Assembly: GCF_963169125.1 (NCBI RefSeq)
Contig: NC_084801.1
Coordinates: forward strand, 111,069,061-111,133,060
Length of the DNA stretch: 64,000 nt
Direction of reading: 5' to 3'
DNA from: Humulus lupulus
Lineage: Eukaryota; Streptophyta; Magnoliopsida; Rosales; Cannabaceae
Made by a program: the position numbers and the translations under genes. Below the pieces are notes generated by a model. The model did no database searches. It was given only the letters and a program-made list of their open reading frames with translations, and had not been told where the DNA came from. Of the stretch, positions 24,436 through 34,470 are shown piece by piece (the first letter of the stretch is position 1; every line of letters begins with the position of its first letter).

Positions 24436-24792
24436 TTAAAGAGAAAGAAAAATAGCAGTCAACGAGGCTGGAGGATCTTGAGGGGTGCCCTGGTCGACGA
24501 CAGTTGTAGCTTCATTGTCCGCCCTGTCCACGCGAGTGGCCAAGGAGATTTCAGGCGAGGCTGGTACCCTTGCTCTCTCTTCTTCCGCCAATCGAGCAAC
24601 GCAACGGGCTATCTCAGCATGCCTTGTGCGCAAGGGAAGATAGCTGAAATCAGCCTCTTGGTTGTGTCTCCAGAAGTCATAGAAACACTTAACCGTGGCA
24701 TTCTTGTACCTTTCCAAATTGCTGGCATTAGCTTTTAAAAGCTTCTCGATCCGGCCCTCCAATGTTGCAGTCTCCTGTCTGCTCGCAGTCAA

Positions 24793-25500
24793 TGATGAGG
24801 ACACCAAGACCCAAGTATCAAGTCAAGTTCCAGTTGGTCCAGTGACGAGGGCACGAGCCAAGAGATTCAAGGAAGAACTTAACAGCCTAGTCCACAAAGT
24901 CCTAAAACAAGAGGAGACCGTGGTCAACATTGAAGGAGAACAAAGACTTGTCTTACTCATCAAAGTTGACTGAGTTTAGGAGCTTCATGAGTCTTATTGT
25001 ATTTGTCATTTTAATTTATTTACATTATTGTTGTTATTTGGTCTTTCTTTATTTTGTAAAAGTCAAACACTTGACTTGTGTGAGCTGAAGAGTTGTGTGA
25101 GCCGAAAGGTCTTGTTTTGTGAGCTGAAGAGTTGTGTGAGCCGAAAGGTCTTGTTTATGGTGCTTTCATTAGGAAGACCAAGGGTCTTGTTTTCATGTAA
25201 TTTTCGTCCTTATAAGGACTGCCAAAACAATGTGAAAAGGGCAGATTATGTTGAATGAAATTATGAGTTTATTTCTTCTTGAGTTCTTGAAGAAACTTTT
25301 GAACTTATCAAGGAGATTCCTTGTGGCGTTCATCCTGACTTATCAAATGGATTCCATCCCCGTTTGTGGCGTCTTCCTCATACCAAGGTTCGTGCTTGGC
25401 TAAGCATTGGGTCGCGGTTCCATTCCAATCTCGTATGTTCTTGGTGGCTGTTCCATATTTGGTGTCGGGTTTCATCACATCGTTGGTGTGGTTCGTATCA
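24793..25500 (+). mobile_element. CRM-like solo LTR with TSD GTCAA
   Basis: A 708-bp LTR from TGATGAGGACACC to GGTTCGTATCA, flanked by GTCAA (24788-24792 and 25501-25505). Near 24830-24970 it encodes a tail with GPVTRARAKRFKEELNSL, the type found in the LTRs of CRM-like chromoviruses. It lies in the last exon of the Tat antisense gene, whose frame is conserved across the site once the insert and one TSD copy are removed. Confidence 0.93.
25080..25156. repeat. 39-bp direct duplication inside the solo LTR
   Basis: Two adjacent units (25080-25118 and 25119-25156) share GTGAGCTGAAGAGTTGTG and GAGCCGAAAGGTCTTG and are nearly identical, so the duplication is recent. The other LTRs of this family in the window do not show it. 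Confidence 0.85.
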
Positions 25501-27786
25501 GTCAAGTCCTCGTTGAGCTTTTTAGCCTCGCGGTAGTTGACGCGGTTAGACTCCTTGAACTTTTCTCTTTGCTCGATGGCCTTATCCAGAGCAGTCAGCT
25601 TCTCCTTTAACTCCTCAGCCAGTTTGTTCTTCTCCTCAAGCACCGCCTTAAGCTGTTCAACATATTTTGCTTCGGCAGCTTTGAGTACTTCAGCGTGTCG
25701 TTGCTCCAAAGCCCTAGACTGCTCGGTGATAGCACCCGAGCGGAGCTGGCCGGCAGTAAGGGTCAGGATTTCCTGTGATCATAGCGAAAGTTAAACTGAC
25801 TGTAGAATATAAAAGGGTTGTCTCCATAGAATAAGATAACTAACATTGGAAAACTCATTTAATGCGCGGGTTAAGATCTGGTCGACGTCCATCGTCTCCG
25901 TCCTAGCCATAACCTCTCGGCAATGTTCGTGCTTCAAAATTTTGGCCACCTTGTCTTTGACCGATCTTAAGGCGCGACTCGATATGTCGCCCCCTATCGA
26001 AGCAGGAGTAGCCTACTGAGTCTGGTGGGTTGGGGCCAGTGGAGAAGGTGTCGACCCGACAGGAGCAGGGGGAGTTTGCTGCTCGAGAGGAGAAGGAGGT
26101 GGTGTTACGTTTGTTGAAGGTCTGTCTGCTGGAGGGACTGCAGTACGGGTTTTCTTGGCCAGAGGCGCTTTACTGCTTTCCCCGGGATGCCGCTTGCTCA
26201 TTTTCTTCTTGCTCGAGGGAGCTTCAGGAGCCTCAGGGGCACTGTATATGTCGAACACATTCTCGGAGTCCATGTTTGTAAGAAAAGCAAATACACGAAC
26301 AGTGAGATAGTATAAACAATTTAGTATGTTATGTCAAGAAAAGAAACAAAGAAAATTGTAAGTGAAATACCCGACCTATCATTACTGGTCGCTACATTAC
26401 TAGTGTTACACTCACTCTCTGGCATAAGGAAGTCTGAATCTAAATTGGGAGTGTACTTAAAATTTCCATCCCCGTCAAATAAGTGACAGGGAATTGGCAA
26501 ACTATCTAAGAGCGAGAGATCAGTACCGTTCTCATCCGAAGATTCATCGAGGGGCTCGAGAGGTTCGATGGCTTTCTTTTTTTCCTTTCCCGTTGGGGTG
26601 GGGGGAGCAGCAGCCCTTGGGGTGCTGGAGGGTTCCCCGATTATCACTCTAGTTGCCCTCCTCGGAGGGGGTTGTGACACGTCTGGGTGCTGCTCGGGAA
26701 CCTCTCCACCAGTGGCACCTCTCGCTCTTGACTCCCTCACATCCTGATGAGGGGCCAAAAGGCTGACCAGTCTCAGATTGGCCTCTGTGACCAGTTTTTT
26801 GACACTTTTCTCTATGTCGGTCATGCTGGCCAGGAGGGCTGATCGGATCTCCATGTTTGGAGTAGGGTCTGGTCGCAACCATGGGCCTGAAACGCACTAA
26901 ATTTCTAAGGGAAATGCAGCAAAAAATTGAAGAAAGATAAACGACCAGTGGTACAAAGACTTTACCTCCTTGTGTGAAGGCCAAGTTGTTCGTGACCATG
27001 TCAGTCATCAGGAAGTACTCCAGATGGTTCTTCCCCACATGGTATCAGTGGTGTCAGTCAGGAAAGTGCGACCTGTTTCTTGGTGACAGAAGTGGAAAAA
27101 CCCCGTGTTTTCCTGGTTGGGGTTAGATTTTAGGTCGAACAGGTAGTTGACCTCATGTGGCGTGGGGAAGGGCCATTTCTTATGGCTATAGAGGATATAG
27201 AGTGCAGCAAGCATTCTATATCCATTGGGAGATATTTGAAAAGGGGCAGCCCCGAAGTAATTGGCCACCCCCTGGAAAAAAGGATGAAGAGGCAGGATCA
27301 CTCCTGCCTCGATGTGGTACCTCAACCAAGCGTTGAAAGCGCCTCTAGGAAAGTTCACCCATTGGTCTTGAGTGGGTTGGACTAGTGTCACCCCAGGAAG
27401 TCCATATTTTTTAATATAATTAGCGATCATCCTAATCGTTACCCGGCTAGGAGGGGCAACGTACCATTCAACATCTGGTTGAACGGCGTTTCGAAGCTGA
27501 GCACAAGTTTGAATGTTGGGGTCAGGGATATTTCTTTCCCGACCACTAGTCAAGGGAATTCCAGCCTGAGGAGCAGACTGATTTGAAGGGTTGAATGGTT
27601 TCTTTTTCTGGGCAGTGGATTTTACTCTACCCATGGCTGGAAGGTTTGACTGAGGTCTATTGGGCGGGGTTCGAGAAAAAGGAATTTCTGGTATCAGCAG
27701 CGATAGTTGCTCCTCGTCTTCAAGTAATTGGGCAAGAAAGTCGTCGTTATAGGCCTTTCACCTCCCCATGGATCTTGCATGAAAAG

Positions 27787-28430
27787 CTGTGAACAGAGAA
27801 AGGGGGAGGTGAGAACATAAAGCCTAAAAATCTGTGTTGAGAGTTAGAATAATGTTGCTCACGTATAAAAGTTAAGCTTTTATACGGCTAGCTGCATTCT
27901 AGCAAAAACACTACGTTCTATACGAGCAGTTTGAAAAACTGATTGAAAAGCGAAAGTAAAAAGTTTTTCGGGAAATAAGCTTTTTGACTCCGAAGGGGCG
28001 GGAAAAACCCAGTTTTTCAACTAGCCTAAAAATCGAATCGAATTTTTACTTCGATTTTACGCCCTTAAATCTACAATCTCGATTACCAAACTGACTCCTA
28101 ACTCCTACGAAACATTACTTCACTACCCTATCAAACATCTATTGATATACACACTATCCCCATAATAGTTTCAGCCAAGAACATGCAAAGGTTCAGAGAT
28201 AAAAATAAGTATGAAACAGTTTTGCATGGCAACTTAAACGTCTAAGAAGTTCGTGAAACTTACTTAGATGAAGAACGGAGTCTGAACATGAAAGCTTTTG
28301 AGCGACCGAATGTGAGTTCCTAGGAATTTCTGGGCTCTGAAGACAGAAGTTCTTCGAAGTTCTTGGAGAGGAGATGGCAAGTGAAAAGTAAAAAGTAAAA
28401 ATGTGGATTTGGCGTATTACTTATAGTGAC
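27787..28430 (-). promoter_or_regulatory. Candidate promoter and 5' UTR intron of the antisense gene
   Basis: On the minus strand a TATAAGTA motif at 28425-28418 is followed by a CT-rich leader (around 28390-28320, TCTCCTCTCCAAGAAC). A strong donor comes next, AA|GTAAGTTT at 28263, and then an acceptor, TTCTCTGTTCACAG, ending at 27787. The intron would be 477 nt, and the start codon at 27769 lies 18 nt into the next exon. TATA, leader and intron are inferred from sequence only; no transcript is available. Confidence 0.5.
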
Positions 28431-28640
28431 TGCGACACGATAGAAGAAGTAATCATGAATTACCTTTTTCAAAGCATGGGGAAGTGTAATAGTCGTCAGA
28501 AAAGTTATTGGGAAACTGAAAAGACTTGATTGGACATGATTGATCACTTTTTTCAAGAAAGCACGGGCGGTTCTGAGAGGTTTGGTGGAGTATTCGAAGG
28601 GTCAGTTTCCTAAGTTTACTTATTGGTGGTCGCAATAAAT

Positions 28641-28656
28641 AAACTTGGGGGGCAAA
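28641..28656 (+). other. Polypurine tract of the Tat element
   Basis: AAACTTGGGGGGCAAA abuts the 3' LTR start TGTTTACC at 28657. Its position and purine content fit the plus-strand primer. Confidence 0.85.
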
Positions 28657-29268
28657 TGTTTACCCCAAAAATGGTTGCTGATGACATGGCAGGGATTTCT
28701 CCCATTTGGTTAACATGTGGCAAAAGTGCTGTTCGACTATCGACCAGAGGCACATCGCTTCGTCAGGGCTTAATTTTTAGACACGACCAGGCTGGTCGTA
28801 TAATTTGATTTGTTTCCTTCTAAGATTGTAATCTTATAATAATTACATTGGATATTTCCTCATTATTGCCTTGATGAGTGGTTATTAAGGAAAGATATGG
28901 CCCGTTGGCCCATGTAACCCTCCTTGAGCCTATAAATATACATGAAATAGCTCAAGGAAGGGACTTTTGATCCCTAAATTTCTTGGCGAAGATAGAGAGA
29001 GAAAAATAACTATAGTGCAATTATCCATCATTTCATTGTATTTCTTCAAGGTTTGTGAAACTCAAGAACCCTAATTCTTTGATCACGGCTTTGAGATTCA
29101 ATACTAATAATAGCACTAAGTGGACGTAGGTCATTACCATTCTTTGGGGACGAACCACTATAAATCCTTGGTGTTTTCTTCTTTTCCATTGGATTATCTT
29201 TCTTAATTCTCGTTTTATCTTTTATCGTGCATTTGACTCTGTGTCGTTCTCCAAATGAAGGGTCAACA
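28657..29268 (+). repeat. 3' LTR of the Tat element
   Basis: 612 bp, TGTTTACC...GGGTCAACA, colinear with the reassembled 5' LTR pieces 14325-14587 and 16608-16956. Followed by the TSD GAGGG at 29269-29273. Confidence 0.95.
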
Positions 29269-29657
29269 GAGGGAAAAATGGTAAATTTCCCCCATATTCC
29301 CTCTTAAACATTCTAACCTCAAATATATATCCAAATATTTATTTCCATAACCCGATAACCCCATAAAATGTCTAATACCCAAAATACCCCTCGACTCGCC
29401 CCGAGTCGAATTTTCGACCACGTTGTGACTTTCTGGCTAACAGCTCCCTAGGAATGTCTTGGATCGTGCAACACAGATATATCACAAGTATTACAATTAT
29501 CACATTTATGCCCTCAACGGGCTAAAAATACAAACATGCCCCTGATAAACAAGCGGGGCCCACATGCATATTTAATTAACCAAAACCTTATAACAAGAAA
29601 TCACTTATTTCCCTCCAGGCATGCTAATCAAGGCCCTAAGCCTTATTAACGAAATTA

Positions 29658-29677
29658 GGACGTTACATGTAACGTCC
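29658..29677. other. 20-bp perfect palindrome at an LTR-LTR junction
   Basis: GGACGTTACATGTAACGTCC, where the inverted LTR end (29667) meets the forward 3' LTR start (29668). The two LTR starts are related, so an imperfect inverted repeat extends about 50 bp to either side (AAGGCCCTAAGCCTTA against TAAGGCTTAGGGCCTT). Confidence 0.95.
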
Positions 29678-31554
29678 CAAATTACCTAATAAGGCTTAGG
29701 GCCTTGATTAGGGGGCCAGGATGGAATATTATGGAAATTATGTGATTATGTAATATATATATGTGTATCATTGTATGATTATGTGAGTTATATTATAATA
29801 TGACTTGATATGCATGTTTAGGTGTATTAAATATGCATGTGGGCCCATTTCTGATTAAAAGGGAAATTTTTCGTAATTTGGCTCATTGTGAGTATTGGTG
29901 TAACGACCCAAAATCGCTAATAAGAGTTAAGGGCCTTGATTAGTGTGCCTGGAGGGCATAATGGAATTTATGTGTGATTTTTATGAGTAGAATGTATGGT
30001 TATGATTTAAAGCATGTTATATGACTATTTGACTATTTGAGATGCATGACTATGTGTATTAGTATGCATGTAGGCCCTGATTGTGTTAGAAGGGCATAAT
30101 TGTAATTTTGGCCATTTTGGGCATAACTGTATTGATATGTGCTGATTGTTGAGACCACATTGTGATGTGGATGTATCTGTGATTTGTGACTCGAGACGAT
30201 CCCAGAGAGAGCAAACTAGCGGAAAAGTCAAGGCGGGGATTTATACCCGGCTCGGGGCGAGCCTGGGGTATAAATAGGAATCTGATGAGTATATTGGGGT
30301 CTATTTTGATATCGAGGAATATTATTTGGTGATTTATCAGGTATTGGGAAGCAACGGGAAAATATTAGAGACACTTGAGGAATTAGCAGGAATTGGGTAA
30401 AATGACTAAAATGGCCCTACGTGGACAAAAAGGTTTAGAATTAGTAGGGAGGGCATTTTGGTCAATTGGCTTCTTAGAGATTAGTATATTGGGGCTTTAT
30501 ATACTTAGTGGGATTTATAGAGAGAGTGTGATGGCTGTGGAAGAAAAGAAAGAAAAAGGAAGAAAAAGAAAAGAGAGAAAAACAGAGGGTTTTCCTAAAA
30601 GGGGCGGTTTGAGGATTCTAGCACCATTTCTCTTCAAATTTCTTGGGGAAAAGCTCAGAGGAGAGCTAGGATAGGCTGAGCATCAAGGATCCTAAGCTAG
30701 GCTTAAAGATTTGGCAAGGGATTAGCAAGATCACATCAATGTTTGAGGTAAGTTTTTAGAGTTTTCAGTTTTGGGTTTTGACTGGTTTGGGCTGTGTATC
30801 TAAGCTGGATTGATGGGAATCTTAGGGGAATTTCTGGGCAAGCTTTGAGAAGAGCAAGCTAAGGAGGTCTAGGAGTTGAATCAAAGTCGAAATTGCATCA
30901 ACGGTATGAATTCTAAGCCTTTAACTTGATGTTTGACTGAATTTCTGGGTTTAGGGTTCATCTATGGTGAATCTTGAAATTTGGGATGCATGAGCTTGGG
31001 TTTTGAGATTTGGGATGCTTGGGATGAGTGGAGAGTGTTTATAAGCTTGATTTTGAGTTTGGTAAATAATTGGGGAAGTTTGGGTTGAGATTGGCTCAAA
31101 GAAATCGCAAAAAAAAAAAAGAAAACTGGTGTTGCCTGCCTGCAACTAGCGCTACAGCGCTAGTCTTTGGGCGCTGTAGTGCTAGGCCCTATTTCTGGGT
31201 GGTGCGGTTCTGCTTGTAGCACTATAGTGCTCTCTTTTGAGCGCTGTAGCGCTACCCTGTTCCCAGAAAGGGGCTTTTGGGTTATTTTTAAGGGATTTTG
31301 ACCTAAGGTTCGGGGTTTGATTCCACCATCTTGTTTTGTGGATCTAGGACTTCCCGGGGGGCTCGGGATTGGTCCCAAGGCTAGGTTTTCGGACTTGAGG
31401 TTCGGTGATGACTTTGACCTATGGCTGTGTTTAGGTGTGCGCTAGGGCTCGAGTGGGATCGTGCTCAAGGAGTCAAGTGTTGAAAGCTATCAAATTGGCA
31501 GGTAAGAAAACTATAGCACCCGTAGGACAGAGCATGGGCCCATAGTGTGATTGC

Positions 31555-31728
31555 AGGGCACGGCCCTATATTGCATTACATGTTAGGGTGCAGACTTAAT
31601 TGAATTGATATCAGGGGACGGCCCTATATTGCATTACATGTTAGGGTGCAGACGTAATTGAATTGATATCAGGGCACGGCCCTATATTGCATTACATGTT
31701 AGGGTGCAGACTTAATTGAATTGATATA
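31555..31728. repeat. 58-bp tandem repeat x 3
   Basis: Three near-identical units, each starting AGGGCACGGCCCTATATTG (phases 31561, 31619, 31677). The related LTR at 9873-12159 has only partial copies (about 11341 and 11386), so the array expanded in this copy. Confidence 0.9.
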
Positions 31729-31774
31729 TGTTTGAATGTTATTTGAGCTATGCTATTTGTGATTATAGTAAGAA

Positions 31775-31885
31775 TGAACGGCAAAGGAGCCGGGAACGGC
31801 AAAAGAGCCGAAACGACAAGGAGCCGAGAACGGCAACGGAGCCGAGAATGGCGAAAGGCCGAGAACGGCAGTGGGGCCGGAAGTA
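31775..31885. repeat. Short GC-rich tandem repeat, GAGCCGAGAACGGC type
   Basis: About six degenerate units of 16-19 bp built on GAGCCGAGAACGGCAA. The inverted sister LTR shows the complement at 13205-13300. The minus-strand frames here are shadows. Confidence 0.75.
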
Positions 31886-33789
31886 ACACTTAGCGCGTGA
31901 AGTGCTTGTAGACAGGGTGGGACCCCAATGGATACAGGGGATATCCTTACGGTGAGGACCGAGACCCTAGGCTTAGGTAATGCCTCTGGGACGGCATGGC
32001 CGTGTTTGTTTAGTTTGATGGGATACTCATTTATCTGTGGATAATCTGATATGTTAACCATATAATCCGCATATGTTATATACTGTATGAGTTTTCTTGC
32101 TGGGCTTCGGCTCACGGGTGCTCTATGTTGCAGGTAAGGGCAAAGATTGAGTCAACCAGCCATGAGTACGGAGAGCGTGAAGCGACGCGTACATGTTTGG
32201 CCTGCCCGACTGCTTTGGTTGGGGGTTTATTTGAGAAATGGCTGTAATAATCTGTGATTTTAATAATTAATCGACTGTAAACTTATTTTAAGTTGTAACT
32301 AGTTTTCAAACCTTATTTTGGGATCCCAGATGTTAAATACTAGTAGTTTTCAATTAAACAACGCATTTTTAAAGATTACAGCCTTAACTTTTGCTTAGTC
32401 ACACTTTTGTTTTAAAAACCTCGGTTAGCGAGTTCATTGCACATTTTTCGTTTTAAAACCCACCTAGTAACGGCTCTAAGGAAGTAGGGCGTTACAATTG
32501 GCATATATGTGTGGGACCACATCATTATGTGGATATATTTGGGTTACTCGGCATGAGATGATTCTAAGGAGTAAGTTAGTGGGAAAATCACAACAGGACT
32601 GATACTTGACTCGGAGTGAGTCAAGGGTATTTTGGTATTTAGTACATTATCGAAATTTTGGGTAATGGAAATAAATATTTGATGATATATATGGAGTTAG
32701 TGAGATTAGGAGAAAATCTGGGGATTTTGCCTATTTTTACCCCGGGGACATTTTTGGGGTACCCCGAACATTAGGATTTGCTTAAGGTTACTTAAGCTTG
32801 AATTTACATAACAGAAGAAAAGTACGTTCAAAACACTTTCTCTCTCTCTCCCGTTCTCTTTTTGACACCTTTAGCATTTTCCAAGGAAACTCGAATTTTA
32901 GCACTTGGATTCAAGCAAGTTTAGAGTCATAACGATTGGAGGAAAAATCTAAAGCTTGATAGCTAGAGGATTTAGCTGGGAAACAACTTAATTGTAGGTA
33001 TTCTAAGCTTTAAGTTTTAATTTTTTAAGCTTTGATTGGATTTTACGTTTTGAAGAGATTTTGAATTGTTTGAAACTTGGGTTTCGGTGGTTTGGGCTGC
33101 TGAGTTGATTGCAATTGTATGGATAGGTTAATGAAGGGTTTCTATGTGGGAAAAATGGAGAAAAATTGCTGAGTTCCAAGTCAAGCCGCGACCCAGTTCT
33201 TGGGCGACGTGACTCAAGCTTGACAAAGGAGAAGCAATGGCTGCCGGGCTATTTGGTTCGCAGTGCCGGTTAGGTGCACGACGTCGCAAGGTGCAGTCAG
33301 TGGGGGCATTAAGCCCCTGAGTTGAGCGGTCCGTAGCTCAAGTGTTTGGGGTCGCTGCTCAAAATAGAAAAAATTGCCAAAATTGGTTTTTTAGTGATGG
33401 GAACTCAAACCTAAGGGCTCGGGATCGATCCTTCTACCCGGTTTAGTAGGATTTGACGTCTCGAAGGCTAGGACTCGGTCCCAAAGCCGAGGTTTACTCG
33501 TTATTGATGAGATTCTATATTATGGTTGTGACAATGTTATCGTTAGGGTCTCAGAACTGGGATCATGCTCAAGGGACGTTCATTTGTAACTTGTGCTTGG
33601 ACTAAAGGTAAGAGTACTGCATCTGGTATGTGAAACATGTGATTATGGCTTGGCCCTAATTATTGAACAGGAATATGAATAGGGCATGAACGCCTGAGAA
33701 TGTGCATAATTATGATTATGCATGTGATTATTCATTAAGCATGTTGAACGCTCTTTACCTGGTTATTTATTGTATGATGACTATTAGCA

Positions 33790-34470
33790 TTATACAATAG
33801 AGAAAAGCAATGACTTATTAGTCAAGGTCGACAATAGTTTCGAGCGCTAGTCGAAAAGTATTGACTTATTAGTCAAGGACGACAATAGTACTTTGAGCGC
33901 TCATGCTTTTGGTTAGGCTAACAAAGAGCGCATTTTACGCTTGTCTAAGCTATTGGTCGTGGAGAAATTCAGCAACAGGTAAGCTGGGCCCGCTCTAAGG
34001 CTGGTTATACAGAGGATAAGGACTAAGGGCCCCGGGGTGACTTATTAGTCCCATATCCTAGGGTTGGGGCACATCATTGACTTATTAGTCAAGGATGGCC
34101 TTAGCACATTGAGTGTTGGTCGTAAAGCATTGACTTATTAGTCAAGGACGACCTTAGCACGCTGAGTGCTGATCGTAAAGCATTGAGTTATTAGTCAAGG
34201 ACGGCCCTAGCACGCTAAGTACCGGTCGTAAAGCATTGACTTATTAGTCAAAGATGACAATAGTCTGCTGAGTGCTAGTCATTATGGTTATGCCTAAGCA
34301 GGAGTGCAATATACGCTTGTCCGACCTATTGGTCAGGGAGAAATTTAGCCCGAGGTACGCTGGGCCAGATCTAAAGCTGGTTGTACAGAGGATAAGGGCT
34401 AAGGGCCCAGGGTGACTTATTAGTGCCATATCCTAGGGCACTGGGGCTTAGACTCACTTATTAGTCATTT
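33790..34470. repeat. Tandem units built on TGACTTATTAGTCA
   Basis: Units of roughly 50 bp repeat the palindromic core TGACTTATTAGTCA followed by AAGGACG and GCGCTGAGTGC-like text; the clearest copies lie in 34075-34250. Fewer units occur in the sister LTR at 42624-45121 (about 44340), so copy number varies between LTRs. Confidence 0.8.

Larger units (their letters stand above)
24436..27769 (-). pseudogene. Spliced antisense gene of the Tat element
   Basis: An additional gene convergent to pol, as reported for Tat-lineage plant elements; its function is unknown. The N-terminal part (27630-27040; VTIRMIANYIKKYGLPG, NYFGAAPFQISPNGYRMLAALYILY) matches the plant 'putative gypsy type transposon' domain. 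A charged coiled-coil-rich C-terminus follows (25710-25510, 24790-24440). Inferred introns (GT...AG on the minus strand): 26965-26887, 26370-26276 and 25844-25773, plus a 5' UTR intron 28263-27787. The likely start is ATG 27769. Damage: TGA at codon 4 (27760-27758), a frameshift near 27040, a lost AG at the third acceptor (about 26276), TAG near 25998, and the solo LTR 24793-25500. Phases match across introns 2 and 4 and across the LTR insertion. Confidence 0.8.
14325..29268 (+). mobile_element. Complete Tat-lineage Ty3/gypsy element, TSD GAGGG
   Basis: Both LTRs are 612 bp when the nested insert is removed, start TGTTTACC and end GGGTCAACA, and the element is flanked by GAGGG (14320-14324 and 29269-29273). 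Order: LTR, PBS, gag, protease, reverse transcriptase, RNase H, a second RNase H, integrase, spacer, antisense gene, polypurine tract, LTR. The extra RNase H and the additional antisense gene after integrase mark the Tat lineage. By eye the LTRs differ at about 40 of 612 positions (around 93 % identity), so this is an older insertion than the CRM-like element at 52098. At least 15 in-frame stops and one frameshift inactivate gag-pol. Confidence 0.93.
12612..29667 (-). mobile_element. Inverted solo LTR (TSD TGTAA), split by the Tat element
   Basis: Reverse-oriented LTR of the same group as 9873-12159. It starts TGTAATACCCTACTTCC at 12612 (complement of the ...GGAAGTAGGGCGTTACA end) and finishes GGACGTTACA at 29667. 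Its flanks are TGTAA at 12607-12611 and TGTAA at 29668-29672. Without the Tat element (14325-29268 plus one TSD copy) it is about 2107 bp. Within 12612-14324 are the reverse module (12945-13010), an imperfect repeat of CGTTCTCGGC type (13205-13300) and a GC-rich cassette (13720-13835). The minus-strand frames in 13660-13897 come from that GC-rich cassette and are not genes. Confidence 0.9.
29899..32496 (+). mobile_element. Solo LTR with TSD ATTGG
   Basis: A 2598-bp LTR from TGTAACGACC to GGGCGTTACA, flanked by ATTGG (29894-29898 and 32497-32501), inserted in the 3' LTR of the Tekay-like element. It shares termini with 9873-12159 and internal sequence with the tandem copies at 1-4246. Inside are the hairpin GGCTC/GAGCC (30249-30263), an AGCGCTA cassette (31145-31255), 58-bp repeats (31555-31728), CGG-rich short repeats (31775-31885) and the module TTTTCTTGCTGGGC...TTGCAGGTAAGG (32090-32140). 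Confidence 0.95.

Noticed and set aside
25028..25258. Plus-strand frame with repeated CELKSCVSRKVLF
   Set aside because: It is a translation of the 39-bp duplication inside a solo LTR.
26649..27038. Separate 129-codon antisense gene
   Set aside because: Its first part is the frameshifted continuation of the antisense gene's exon and the rest runs through an intron (26965-26887).
29272..29760. Foldback transposon at the palindromic junction
   Set aside because: The palindrome is fully explained by one LTR inserted at the terminus of another, with TSD TGTAA.
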